A stretch of DNA of 64,000 nucleotides from Defluviitaleaceae bacterium (lineage in GTDB: Bacteria; Bacillota; Clostridia; Lachnospirales; WQUN01). Below, piece after piece: positions 1 to 8,401 of this stretch. How positions within the stretch are numbered: the stretch's first letter is position 1; each line of letters starts with the position of its first letter. The position numbers were made by a program, and so were the translations under genes. Below the pieces are notes generated by a model that saw only the letters and a list, made by a program, of their open reading frames with translations, ran no database searches and was not told the DNA's origin. The stretch covers positions 1 through 64,000 of the forward strand of contig WQSG01000003.1 in assembly GCA_009788055.1 (NCBI GenBank), in the 5' to 3' direction.

Positions 1-1190
1 TGCGTCCCCGTCAAGAAGTGAACAAGGGTATCAGCTTCGTTTGATTCAACCATAAAATGAATATTGTTGTTGGTAGAACCTCGAACCTGAAACGTTCCGC
101 CTGTCGCAAGCACCTGCGAGTTGCCTGTGAATTGAGCATCCGCCGTGTCTGCCGATAAAACGCGAGACGTGTTAAAAACCCCAAGGCGGGCGCGGGTGCT
201 ATCATGCATTGCCGCCGCCGCCATCCGCGCCCATTCGGGATATCGCGGGTCGTTGAAAAATTCATCCAACAAACCAGCCATAAAAAACACACTATTGTCA
301 TACAGTGCAGAAAGCGCGCCGTTGTCGTTGGGTTGCGCACCTGTGCGCCTATTGAAAAAAGGTGTATTTACGCCATCGTCAATTGCGGGTGTATTGCGAT
401 TGGGGTCAAAACCCCGATGCCAGTCTTGGGATTGTTCCGTCATTTGCTTTACTGTGCCGTTTACAATTCTCAAAACGGAGCTAGAATCCATATGAAAACG
501 GGGGTCGCCCGACATAAGAAAATGCCCGCCGTCACCCTGTAAAAAGAAACTTGCAAGGGCTTTTATGAATGCGCCTTGTTCCAAGTCAACACGCGAACCG
601 TCAATCATCCTGAAAAAAGCACTGTCGCCCATTAGGGATTGCGCACCGCCATACATCATATCCCGTGCGCCGTTGTATCTAAAAAGCCCTGCGCCGTCTG
701 TCATATGAAAATTTGCACCGCCGTTAAGTTGTGCCATTGCCATGCCCGTAAGGATTGCCCGCCCCATGTCAGAAGCGAGAAACAGTCCCATTTCGCCGAT
801 TTTTACCGCCGCCGTTGCGCCCGTCCCCCAGTTTTGCGCGTCAAGCACAATGCGCCCGCCGCCGCCCCCACTAATATTGCTGAATCTCAAGCGCAACAAA
901 TCGCGGTCTGGTTCGCCGCCGCCGGGGTTTGTTCCCGCCGCCCACTCTTCACCATTCACGCGTTCTACGCTTGGCGAAAAAGGAATATCTCCCTGTATTT
1001 GCCCCACTCTTTCAAATTCCGTGTCCGTAGTAAACTGCGCAAAACGACCCCTAGCTGTTATATCAGCTCTGTTTATTTTACTGTCAAGATGTTCCTCTAC
1101 GTTTCGCCCGTCGGAGTGAACAACGCCCATTGCGGAAATATCGTGCGGTGTTCCCGCGCTGTCGGTGATTGTTGCTTTTGGGTTAGCCAT
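1..1190 (-). CDS. Putative tail fibre protein (3' end outside window)
   Basis: The reading frame is open from an ATG at 1190 to the window edge, at least 396 codons. The start follows an AGGGGGTG ribosome site and overlaps the previous stop as ATGGCTAA, which implies translational coupling. The N-terminus begins MANPKATITDSAGTPHDIS. A glycine-rich, repetitive middle alternates short Phe/Met-containing blocks such as GDGGHFLMSGDPRFHM with Asp/Asn turns, typical of phage fibre shafts. It lies downstream of the collar-fibre-like gene, the usual place for receptor-binding fibres. No enzymatic motif is seen. The receptor-binding tip would be in the missing C-terminus. Confidence 0.7.
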   Translation of the reverse strand, partial: MANPKATITDSAGTPHDISAMGVVHSDGRNVEEHLDSKINRADITARGRFAQFTTDTEFERVGQIQGDIPFSPSVERVNGEEWAAGTNPGGGEPDRDLLRLRFSNISGGGGGRIVLDAQNWGTGATAAVKIGEMGLFLASDMGRAILTGMAMAQLNGGANFHMTDGAGLFRYNGARDMMYGGAQSLMGDSAFFRMIDGSRVDLEQGAFIKALASFFLQGDGGHFLMSGDPRFHMDSSSVLRIVNGTVKQMTEQSQDWHRGFDPNRNTPAIDDGVNTPFFNRRTGAQPNDNGALSALYDNSVFFMAGLLDEFFNDPRYPEWARMAAAAMHDSTRARLGVFNTSRVLSADTADAQFTGNSQVLATGGTFQVRGSTNNNIHFMVESNEADTLVHFLTGT

Positions 1191-1791
1191 CCAACGTCAC
1201 CCCCTGTGTAAATGTTAGCGTTTCTCCGTCAAAACTCGGTTGCAAAATTTTGCCCATGAGTTCGTTTAGCATACGGTGCGTAACGAAACCGTCCAGCGCG
1301 AAACGCACTTCAATACTTGCCAGTTCTTGGTTTGTTACGAAAATGGCAAGCTCGTGGAAATGCAAAGTGTCTTGCTGTCCCGGGTTAATCGGCGGCGAAA
1401 GGATATTGTCCGTGTCCGCGCCGTTCAACCATGCATACGCAAAGGGTATGCCCAACTGCACAAGATTTCCGCCACTGTCGAATTGGCTGTTGGCGTACAG
1501 TAAAAGTTCGCGGATGGGTGTAACCGCAGTTATACCCGCATTGGAAACCTGCGTTGCAATTTTCAACAAAGAAGGCTCTACAGTCTCGTCTTCTGATACG
1601 ATAAGCTCCCTGTCATTTATTTTGATATCCACCGTAACGGGATTAACCAATGCCGTAACCGTTGCAGGGTTGCCGCTAAGTATTCCGCTACCAGCCAGCA
1701 CATAATCGGGGAAAACTTTTTCGCCGTTGTACATAGCCGCCGTAAGTGCCGCCGAACCCGCACTTGTTAAAATCGTTTCAAATCGCGCCAT
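1183..1791 (-). CDS. Tail-collar fibre-like protein
   Basis: 202 aa. The N-terminus (MARFETILTSAGSAALTAA, then a VLAGSG turn) resembles the N-terminal domain of phage tail-collar fibre proteins (Phage_tail_fib/DUF3751 type), which attach fibres to the baseplate. The rest is beta-rich with no transmembrane segment. It sits between the XkdU-like tail protein and the long fibre gene, and its last codons overlap the fibre start by 8 bp. I infer an adaptor or fibre-base role from this order. Family assignment is by eye. Confidence 0.6.
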   Translation of the reverse strand: MARFETILTSAGSAALTAAMYNGEKVFPDYVLAGSGILSGNPATVTALVNPVTVDIKINDRELIVSEDETVEPSLLKIATQVSNAGITAVTPIRELLLYANSQFDSGGNLVQLGIPFAYAWLNGADTDNILSPPINPGQQDTLHFHELAIFVTNQELASIEVRFALDGFVTHRMLNELMGKILQPSFDGETLTFTQGVTLDG

Positions 1792-1795
1792 TTTT

Positions 1796-2554
1796 CTAAG
1801 CCCCTTCCTCCGTGATAATTTTCAAAAAGCCCCGCTGAATGTTTCCGTCAACATCAATAAAACCGGGGATGGTTGTGCCGTTTTCAAGTTGCAGATACAT
1901 AAGCGTGTCGGTTTCTTCTCTTTCAACGGGCGTTGCCGTATGTTTTACTGCGTGTATCGTTTTTGCCGTAGGGATAACGGGCGTAGCGTCCACCGTATGG
2001 GTAAAATATTTGTTACGGTCAACGGGCGTTGCCATGTGCTTTACTGCGTGTACCGTTTTTACCGCAGGGATGACGGGGGTTGGTTCGTGTACAAAAAAGG
2101 CGTGAATTGTGGATATGAATACTAAATCCGCAGGCAAATGATGCCGCATAGCCGAATTAAACTCACGCAATTGCCACGAATAATCCAGCGGGACAGACAC
2201 ATTAAGGATAAGCCGCTCCCAATCTAGGAACACAATAAAATAGTCATCCTTAAAAAGGTTTGGCAGAAATGTATCTGTTAGCCAACGCTCCGTAAATGGT
2301 GGCTGTTGCCGTTTTTTTACCAAAACAGCCCCGCGCCTATCTTCAATATCATCAAGACGTAAATCCGGCATGATATCGTAGGTTAATTCCAATAATCCTA
2401 TTCCATTTTTATCGGCCTTTGTTGCACGAGTGTTATTAAAAACGCGCAAGATTTTAGCCTCTTGCGCGTCAACTTCGGGTTGTGTAACTCTCCAAACCTC
2501 CTGTGCTTCTATGTTATTGTTGTAAAATTGATTGTTCGCATAGTCCTTTATCAT
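1796..2554 (-). CDS. XkdU-like (DUF2313-type) baseplate/tail protein with tandem repeat
   Basis: 252 aa. Position directly after the gpJ-like gene (ATGA overlap) and the N-terminal pattern, including FTERWLTDTFLPNLFKDDYF followed by a beta-rich segment, fit XkdU/YmfQ-type tail proteins that link the baseplate to fibres. Residues about 157-215 contain a 32-residue repeat (TPVIPxxKTxHAVKHxATPV core) in one full and one partial copy, which is not usual for the family. The C-terminus contains GTTIPGFIDVDGNIQRGF. The repeat may be a flexible linker or fibre-docking segment. Confidence 0.55.
   Translation of the reverse strand: MIKDYANNQFYNNNIEAQEVWRVTQPEVDAQEAKILRVFNNTRATKADKNGIGLLELTYDIMPDLRLDDIEDRRGAVLVKKRQQPPFTERWLTDTFLPNLFKDDYFIVFLDWERLILNVSVPLDYSWQLREFNSAMRHHLPADLVFISTIHAFFVHEPTPVIPAVKTVHAVKHMATPVDRNKYFTHTVDATPVIPTAKTIHAVKHTATPVEREETDTLMYLQLENGTTIPGFIDVDGNIQRGFLKIITEEGA
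1923..2078 (-). repeat. 96-bp-period tandem repeat inside the XkdU-like gene
   Basis: A segment of about 60 bp starting tcaacgggcgttgcc at 1923 recurs at 2019 with few substitutions, an offset of exactly 96 bp or 32 codons. It encodes the TPVIP...HAVKH...ATPV peptide twice. The reading frame is kept and several differences are synonymous, so the repeat appears to be maintained as protein. Confidence 0.85.
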
Positions 2555-4011
2555 GATTGCACCAACTCAAAGCCTATCAATACAGGCAATTCTTGTTTTT
2601 CTTGGCTTTGATTTATGATAAGCCCCTGCGGGTCTGCACTTCCGTCAATTTCTATTCCGTCGAAAACAACGCCCGATACAATCCCGGCACCTGCAATCAG
2701 TGTGCCTATAACTTGGGGATATAAAATTGTCTGCCAGTCGTGTTCTTGGCGAATTTTTTTGGCGGGAAACCACTCCAGCACGGCTAACATACGGTCGTAG
2801 GCTTCGGAAATATCGCCGGTAAACGCCGATTGGTTGTCCAACATAAAATCATTTAGCGCGGAAATATCATCTCCAAGTTGAACAAAATTGTTTCTAATAT
2901 TCTGTGCGCCACGATAATAAGTATTTTCCCATTCGGTTAGAACATTTTGACGCATTTCCGCAAAATACAACTCAACAATTTCCAACGCACGTGTTTCTAT
3001 TTGCCCGATGGTTGTTCCCACTCTTAAAATAACGGGAACTTTCACAGTTATTGTGCGGTTTTCCGGTGTTGATACTGTTACACGATGCCCAATGGGCGCG
3101 AACCCGAAACCACTGCCGGAACGGGTAATAGGGTCTACTAAATCATTAACGATTTTAATAAAATCAACACTTACGGGTTCGTTATTTGCACCGACAATCG
3201 AAATTTTACTGTTTCCACCACCACGCCAAACAGGGAAAATCATCAAATCATGTACGCCGTCTATTTTTTGAACTTCTTGCTGATATTGCGCAACGTTGCC
3301 GCCGAAAGCATGACGGCGCAAAAATTGCAAGAAGCGGCGACGGTACTGCTCGTCGGTTTCACGGTCTTGACCGGGAATGTACGCGCCACCATCGTCTGTA
3401 ATTAGCGCACGACCCAATCCATTAACATTTACGCCTATTAAATCGCCAAAAAATTGGTTGCCAACAGTGCCAACAGTTTCACATATAAAAATCACTTCGC
3501 CGCCTGCCGTTTCTTCAATTAAAAACGCAAGCGCGGGGCTTCCGGTTTCAGGCGCAAGCAACCGTGATGCAATTGGAAAATCTGCAAGTTCCATGCGATT
3601 ATTGTATGTTCTTCCGCGCCGACGCGCTTGCGTTGCTTGGAATCGCGGAAAATCATAATCCCGCCCTAAATCATCAAGATTCTCCCCGGTGGCAGTGTAT
3701 ACAAACACTTGAGAGCGCAATATTTCAACCAGAGTTGCAAGGTCTGCAATTGCCATAGCCGACGGCGCAAGGGTGTCATATGCTTCTGATGTGGGGCGTG
3801 TGTCCAGCACCGGCAAACCGTTATCTGCTCTCGGCGCATTTAGCCTGTCGAACATTCGGCGCAAAACAACCATATAATCTTGTCTTGCAGGGGACAGGTC
3901 GTTGAGGACGGAAATTAATGCCGTGACAAGTTCCGCGAAGTCACGGTCTGATTCAAACGGTCTTATCCTCATAAGAACATCGTTTTTGAAATCAATCAAA
4001 GACTGGTGCAT
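2551..4011 (-). CDS. Baseplate J-like protein (XkdT/gpJ family)
   Basis: 486 aa, the usual size for PBSX XkdT / P2 gpJ-type baseplate wedge proteins. Family-like features include the early LDDLGRDYDFPR segment, RRRGRTYNNRMELADF, the central GQDRETDEQYRRRFLQFLRRHAFGGN stretch and the following VQKIDGVHDLMIFPVW, which match the conserved Baseplate_J core. The start has GAGGTGACAT upstream. It lies downstream of the DUF2634-like wedge gene and overlaps the XkdU-like gene by 4 bp, as in PBSX-type tails. It forms the wedge around the tail hub at the tail tip. Confidence 0.88.
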   Translation of the reverse strand: MHQSLIDFKNDVLMRIRPFESDRDFAELVTALISVLNDLSPARQDYMVVLRRMFDRLNAPRADNGLPVLDTRPTSEAYDTLAPSAMAIADLATLVEILRSQVFVYTATGENLDDLGRDYDFPRFQATQARRRGRTYNNRMELADFPIASRLLAPETGSPALAFLIEETAGGEVIFICETVGTVGNQFFGDLIGVNVNGLGRALITDDGGAYIPGQDRETDEQYRRRFLQFLRRHAFGGNVAQYQQEVQKIDGVHDLMIFPVWRGGGNSKISIVGANNEPVSVDFIKIVNDLVDPITRSGSGFGFAPIGHRVTVSTPENRTITVKVPVILRVGTTIGQIETRALEIVELYFAEMRQNVLTEWENTYYRGAQNIRNNFVQLGDDISALNDFMLDNQSAFTGDISEAYDRMLAVLEWFPAKKIRQEHDWQTILYPQVIGTLIAGAGIVSGVVFDGIEIDGSADPQGLIINQSQEKQELPVLIGFELVQS

Positions 4012-4019
4012 ATGTCACC

Positions 4020-4448
4020 TCACTCCGTTAAATTTATATCATGCATTAAATCAAAAACACCTACCGTTGCCGTGATTCTTATCAAAACTCTCAAACTCTT
4101 AAAATTTTGCTCGGTGATGCTTATAATTTGCGAGTTTATATACCTCTCATCGCTCACAAGGCAGTCATGAACCATTTGCGGCAATCTTGCGCGGGCATAT
4201 GCGGCTGTTCTTCCGATAAGCAAATGAAATTCGCTTCCGTGGTTGTTGTCATAAATAGGATATATATATCGCGGTGTTCGGAAGGTTTTATAAACCGCTT
4301 TGCGGTATGCGTCGATACCGTCAACATACCCTGAAATGCGAGTTTCATTTTTATTAGAGCCGCGAACATGAATATAATTCATATCCAGTGTTGGCAATGG
4401 CTGTGGCTGTATCGGTACAGCAAATTCATCGCGGAAGGATTCAAGCAT
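4020..4448 (-). CDS. DUF2634 / gp25-like baseplate wedge protein (XkdS-like)
   Basis: 142 aa. The SGYVDGIDAYRKAVYKTFRTPRYIYPIY segment and a C-terminal half ending in an RVLIRITATVGVFDL strand match DUF2634/XkdS proteins, homologues of the T4 gp25 baseplate wedge lysozyme-like fold. Its ATG shares one base with the tape-measure stop (TAATG). It immediately precedes the gpJ-like gene. The XkdP, XkdQ and XkdR genes that normally lie between tape measure and XkdS are absent here. Confidence 0.8.
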   Translation of the reverse strand: MLESFRDEFAVPIQPQPLPTLDMNYIHVRGSNKNETRISGYVDGIDAYRKAVYKTFRTPRYIYPIYDNNHGSEFHLLIGRTAAYARARLPQMVHDCLVSDERYINSQIISITEQNFKSLRVLIRITATVGVFDLMHDINLTE

Positions 4449-7210
4449 TAGAGCATCACCTCTTCCATTGCTTCCTCAATTTGCACTGCTACAAGTCTTG
4501 CGCCGTTTTGCGCACCTTCGCGTACAAGGTCGGCGCGATATTTCGCGCTTAATTCTGTCGGATAAACTTGTGGTGAGTATGAATATCCACCTATATTAAC
4601 AACTACCGTTCTTGTGGTAGCATATTCCACAGGATGCCTATTTTCATCGCGTGTGAATGGCGTGTAGTTGTCACGCATAGTTAACACCCCTGTTTGAAAA
4701 GCACCGTCCATGTAATCACGGCGGGCAACATCTTCACGCACTCGGATAAATTCGCCAATGATATCGTGCATACCAACATCAGCAACAAGCATTGCGCCAT
4801 CGGGACGGAAAACTCCGCGCTCCCTCGCGCCATCCTGTGCGGTTGCAGTCATGCTTTGTATCATTTCCAGCCTTTGCAAAATGGGAGCCATTGCTCTTTG
4901 TGCATATATCGTGGCAGATTGCAAATCGTACCCTCTATCCATTAGACGTTCTTTTTCACCTGCTCTCAAAGCGGCAGTTCTTGCCGCAACTAAGCCCCAG
5001 ACTCCATCTGTTGCAGTGTTTATTGCGTTGGTATATATCCCCAGAGCGTTGCCTTCTTCGTCCCATATTCCAACCATATCCAAGAAAGCATTAGCCTGCC
5101 TTACGCCCATCAATTCAATTTGCGCTTGTGTTACGCGATATACCGCATCTTCAACATCCAGCAATGCGCCGCGCTCATCGAACAGCATATTAAAATACTG
5201 CGGGGAAAGGTTCATAATTTTGTTGAAATAATCAAGGTGTGTAGCATATGCGCTACTTGTGCCTTCAATTGCGTGTTGCAGTGCATGGTGTGCGCCACGC
5301 ACGGACTCTGCGGCGGCATAAGTATCACGGTAGGAACGGGTCATGTGGTTATGGACGCGCTCGTGGATTGCAGCGGTTGCGGATAATCGGGAGGTATGCC
5401 TGTCGATAGTATCTATTAGTTCTTTGATTTCTACATCATATGCGTTGACGTAATTTGCCGCATTGACATATGATTGGTTTAGCTCATTGAAGTGAGATAT
5501 TGTATTTAATATTGCATCAGCATACTCACCTTCAAGTAGTTCCATGTGGCTATTCAGCAATCCCATATGTTCCGCTAAGTTTTCACGTTCGTAAATATCC
5601 AAATTATCAAAACGCCTAAGCATTTTTTCAACCTCGTGGAAAATCCCGCCATCAATCTCTGTAACGTCGTAACGCACCCTAGTTCCAAGCCTTTCGCCTA
5701 CAGTTTCACCAAACGCCCTACGTCGTGTGCGTTCATGTGCCGCACCATCTACCCCGCGCTCTCCGAATAATTCATCAAGCATTTCATACCTTGCAAATGT
5801 AACTGCTTGCCCTGCAAGAATTGTTTTAAGGTCAATTTGTTCTTTCAGCAATTCGTTTTCTTGCGAAAACCGCAAAATGGGGGCATCGCTCGCCCCATGT
5901 TCTCCAAGGAGATGCATGAGTTCGATATTTTCAGCCAAGTTGGTTGAAAGTCTCTCGCTTTCATTGCTTAGCCTTTCGGCGCGGCTAATAAGTTCTCCAA
6001 TCGAAGGCAGGGCTTCATCATCCGTACCACGGCGCAGCATGGATATAGTATTTACGATTGCCATTACACCCGTGGCTATTAGGGTAATCGGACCCAACAT
6101 TGCGGTTAGTTTCGCCGCAGTGGGGATTGTTGACTGAATGGTTCTGTTTAACTGCGTAACAGCTACCATACCCTGTGCAATACTTTTTGGGATTACGCCA
6201 AGGGAACTAAGCAACCGCGCCGCCGCTCCTGCCATTTGATTCATGCCCCGCGATGATGCACCGGCCTTGTTGCCGACCTCTTCAATCGCATTCCCTGTTG
6301 CTTCAATTGCTTCAACTTTTTCATGTATGGCATCTGTCATTTCAACAATCTGCTCTTTGGTAGCATAGAAGTTTTCAAGCATTTCCTCATTATTTGCAAT
6401 GATATCCTCAAAAGCAACGCCGAATGATTTTTTAAATGCTTCTGATTTTTCGGTGACAAGAGTCATGTAGTCAGCAATGTCGTTGATTGTTCCGGGGATT
6501 TTTTCGAGAACTTTGTGCATATCTGTGGCATTTTCCTCGACACGTTTAAGGTTATCGGCAAAAAAATCTACCTTCTTTGCCCCTGCGGTAAACTTGATGT
6601 TTACTTCCGGGCTTAGCTTCTCGATTCTTTCAACGGTATCAAGTACTTGCGTGCTATCGGCAGTTAACGTGATATTTTTTTTATCTATATTTAGTAGCAT
6701 TGAAAAACTTTCGTTATTTACATTTACAGAAACTTCAGGGTTAAGGTTTTCTATTCGCTTTACAGATTCGATTGTTTGTGAGATATCGGCGGTGAATTTT
6801 ACATTTATCTCCGGATTGAAGTTTTCTATTATGTCTATGGCTTCAATTGCGCTGTCTGCATCGGCAGAAAATTCTAAATTAATTTCCGGATTAAGCCGTT
6901 CGATTCGATCAATCGTTTCCATTACCTGTTCGACATTGACGGTAAATTCAACATTCTTTACTATGTCGCCTAGTAGCTTTGAAGTGCTTTCATCATTTGC
7001 GACAACGGATATTTCAATTTTCTTGCCATCAATCTTACCTGCGATTTCATCAAAACTTCTTCCAAACCTAAAAAGCCCGACTTCGGCAGCCTTAATTCGT
7101 TCTTCCCATCCACCCAATGCGGAGCGTGCTTCAAGCGCAGAGTTTTTTATTTCGTCAAGATATTTTGACATTTGATTGTCAAGACGGATTGTATTTTTTA
7201 ATATCGCCAA
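4448..7210 (-). CDS. Tail tape measure protein
   Basis: 920 aa from a TTG at 7210, chosen because GGAGG lies 8 nt upstream; a GTG three codons earlier overlaps that site. Residues about 88-208 hold four copies of a roughly 25-residue repeat (pattern T/SADxxxxIExVxRIENLNPEVNIKF). About 330-375 holds Ala/Gly-rich hydrophobic helices (GAAARLLSSLGVIPKSIAQG and a strongly hydrophobic segment with LGPITLIATGVMAIV), common in tape measures. The C-terminal half is helical. It lies after the tail chaperone frames and before the baseplate genes. It should set tail length and be ejected with DNA. Confidence 0.85.
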   Translation of the reverse strand: MAILKNTIRLDNQMSKYLDEIKNSALEARSALGGWEERIKAAEVGLFRFGRSFDEIAGKIDGKKIEISVVANDESTSKLLGDIVKNVEFTVNVEQVMETIDRIERLNPEINLEFSADADSAIEAIDIIENFNPEINVKFTADISQTIESVKRIENLNPEVSVNVNNESFSMLLNIDKKNITLTADSTQVLDTVERIEKLSPEVNIKFTAGAKKVDFFADNLKRVEENATDMHKVLEKIPGTINDIADYMTLVTEKSEAFKKSFGVAFEDIIANNEEMLENFYATKEQIVEMTDAIHEKVEAIEATGNAIEEVGNKAGASSRGMNQMAGAAARLLSSLGVIPKSIAQGMVAVTQLNRTIQSTIPTAAKLTAMLGPITLIATGVMAIVNTISMLRRGTDDEALPSIGELISRAERLSNESERLSTNLAENIELMHLLGEHGASDAPILRFSQENELLKEQIDLKTILAGQAVTFARYEMLDELFGERGVDGAAHERTRRRAFGETVGERLGTRVRYDVTEIDGGIFHEVEKMLRRFDNLDIYERENLAEHMGLLNSHMELLEGEYADAILNTISHFNELNQSYVNAANYVNAYDVEIKELIDTIDRHTSRLSATAAIHERVHNHMTRSYRDTYAAAESVRGAHHALQHAIEGTSSAYATHLDYFNKIMNLSPQYFNMLFDERGALLDVEDAVYRVTQAQIELMGVRQANAFLDMVGIWDEEGNALGIYTNAINTATDGVWGLVAARTAALRAGEKERLMDRGYDLQSATIYAQRAMAPILQRLEMIQSMTATAQDGARERGVFRPDGAMLVADVGMHDIIGEFIRVREDVARRDYMDGAFQTGVLTMRDNYTPFTRDENRHPVEYATTRTVVVNIGGYSYSPQVYPTELSAKYRADLVREGAQNGARLVAVQIEEAMEEVML
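6587..6949 (-). repeat. Four degenerate 25-aa repeats in the tape measure gene
   Basis: Coding repeats with period near 75 bp. Each unit runs Thr/Ser-Ala-Asp, then an amphipathic helix with Ile-Glu and Arg-Ile-Glu, then N/S-PE-[IV]-N/S and a beta strand. The third unit is followed by a spacer (SMLLNIDKKN region) before the fourth. The copies differ at DNA level, so the repeats are old. Confidence 0.75.
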
Positions 7211-7247
7211 AGCTACCACCTCCGTAAATATGTAACGCGAGGGGAAA

Positions 7248-7484
7248 TTACAGCCCCTCGCGCTTTGCTTTCATTTCGTCAATTTCCTTTTGCAGCTTCA
7301 AGTCGTGTTTCAAGTCCACATCCAGCATTGCTATTAACTCGCCTTGTTGGTGTGCCGTGAACGAAAACCACTCACCGAATGTACGGGCGTAATTGCTACG
7401 CTTTACCCATTGCATACCCCAAAAGTATTCGGGGCAAAACAAATCTCCGTTTTCCTTACGCCCGTAAATCAGTCCCCCGCTGTT
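7248..7484 (-). CDS. Tail assembly chaperone, frameshift (T) extension
   Basis: This frame is open from 7484 to the stop at 7248 and encodes GLIYGRKENGDLFCPEYFWGMQW... ending EIDEMKAKREGL. Its only plausible independent start is a TTG at 7442 with a poorly placed ribosome site. It overlaps the end of the upstream chaperone and lies in the -1 frame relative to it. Tail chaperones of long-tailed phages are commonly made as G and G-T forms by -1 frameshifting. A run of five G (coding strand, 7474-7478) within GCG-GGG-GAC just before the upstream stop is the candidate slip site. The fused product would be the G-T chaperone that binds the tape measure. Confidence 0.6.
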   Translation of the reverse strand, partial: NSGGLIYGRKENGDLFCPEYFWGMQWVKRSNYARTFGEWFSFTAHQQGELIAMLDVDLKHDLKLQKEIDEMKAKREGL

Positions 7485-7876
7485 TTAGCGGCATCATCCA
7501 CGGCGGCATCGTGTTCGTCTTGTACTTCGGATGTAAATTTGTCAATTTCGTGGCACAGTTCGCCTATACCTGCGTGTGAAAGTACACCTTCAACAAATTG
7601 CGCAACGCTGTTGCAACCCAACTCGTTAAGGGTTTCCGGATTTACGCGCTTAAACTCCATCGCGTAATTTGACGCTATATAAAGATTTTCACGCGCAACC
7701 TCGTCACCGCGTAAAATAACTGCACCGTCAGTGCTTCGCTGTATTGTACTTTGGATGCGCATACGGTCAATGTAGGATATCGGGGAAATTGTGAACTTTA
7801 TCCCCTCTACGTCAACAGTTTTTTGCTTTTCCATTCGTGGAGCATTGTCGTGGAAGCGTTTAATTAAATCAGACAT
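7469..7876 (-). CDS. Tail assembly chaperone (XkdN-like, G form)
   Basis: 135 aa with an early IDRMRIQSTIQR helix and a FKRVNPETLNELGCNSVAQFVEGVL segment, ending in an acidic, Ala-rich tail (DAAVDDAAKTAGD). Size, position between tail tube and tape measure, and similarity to XkdN/gp14-type tail chaperones support the call. The start has GGGGG upstream (CAGGGGGTAG). Its 3' end carries the candidate -1 slippery run that would fuse it to the downstream frame. Confidence 0.7.
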   Translation of the reverse strand: MSDLIKRFHDNAPRMEKQKTVDVEGIKFTISPISYIDRMRIQSTIQRSTDGAVILRGDEVARENLYIASNYAMEFKRVNPETLNELGCNSVAQFVEGVLSHAGIGELCHEIDKFTSEVQDEHDAAVDDAAKTAGD

Positions 7877-7877
7877 T

Positions 7878-8384
7878 TTAGACTACCCCCTGTATAGGAT
7901 TAAAGGATTGTACAAGTGTGGTTTCGCGTGCATGAAATGTGACGCTTGAATGCATAGTGCCTGTGCCGCTTCCGGATGATGGCGCGTCGTTATACCCAAT
8001 TAGCGTACACTGCTCGTAAAGCGTGATTTCTTTCCCTATGGCGGGGCTTTCAACGTCGCTAACTTCTTCTTTTAGAGAAAAACGCGGCAAGCGTTGCCCT
8101 TTTTTCTGGTTAAACCAACGACGCTTCCAAATAGATGCCTCTGCGCCCTTTTGAAATGTTAAGACAATTTGCGTACCGTTTGCAACAACTTTAACGTAGG
8201 CGCGGCCTGTTTGACCGCCGATATTTACCGTGCGAGTAGTTGTTTGCTCTGTGGGAGCAAATGAAAAATGCTCGCCCAAAACACGCGGAGGTGCATCGGG
8301 GAAGATTTCCGTGTACAAGGCTTCACTTTCGCGGACATCGTTATCCTGTACCGTCAGTGCGTATGGATTTTTTGTATATGACAT
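7878..8384 (-). CDS. Tail tube protein (XkdM-like)
   Basis: 168 aa, the usual size for contractile tail tube proteins. The beta-rich sequence includes LGEHFSFAPTEQTTTRTVNIGGQTGRAYVKV and NQKKGQRLPRFSLKEEVSD. It directly follows the sheath gene, the near-universal sheath-tube order in myoviruses, with a GGAGAGGTGG ribosome site. It polymerises as the inner tube inside the sheath. The only doubt is which tube subfamily it belongs to. Confidence 0.85.
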   Translation of the reverse strand: MSYTKNPYALTVQDNDVRESEALYTEIFPDAPPRVLGEHFSFAPTEQTTTRTVNIGGQTGRAYVKVVANGTQIVLTFQKGAEASIWKRRWFNQKKGQRLPRFSLKEEVSDVESPAIGKEITLYEQCTLIGYNDAPSSGSGTGTMHSSVTFHARETTLVQSFNPIQGVV

Positions 8385-8401
8385 AATTTACACCACCTCT
8401 C

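Noticed and set aside
639..1211. Plus-strand 190-codon ORF at the left edge
   Set aside because: Antisense of the tail fibre gene, Cys/His/Arg-rich composition typical of a shadow.
1923..2078. Diversity-generating retroelement (template/variable repeat)
   Set aside because: No reverse transcriptase gene in the window and the substitutions are not adenine-specific.
6477..7175. 232-codon plus-strand ORF opposite the tape measure gene
   Set aside because: Ser/Ile-rich shadow of the antisense repeat; no ribosome site.
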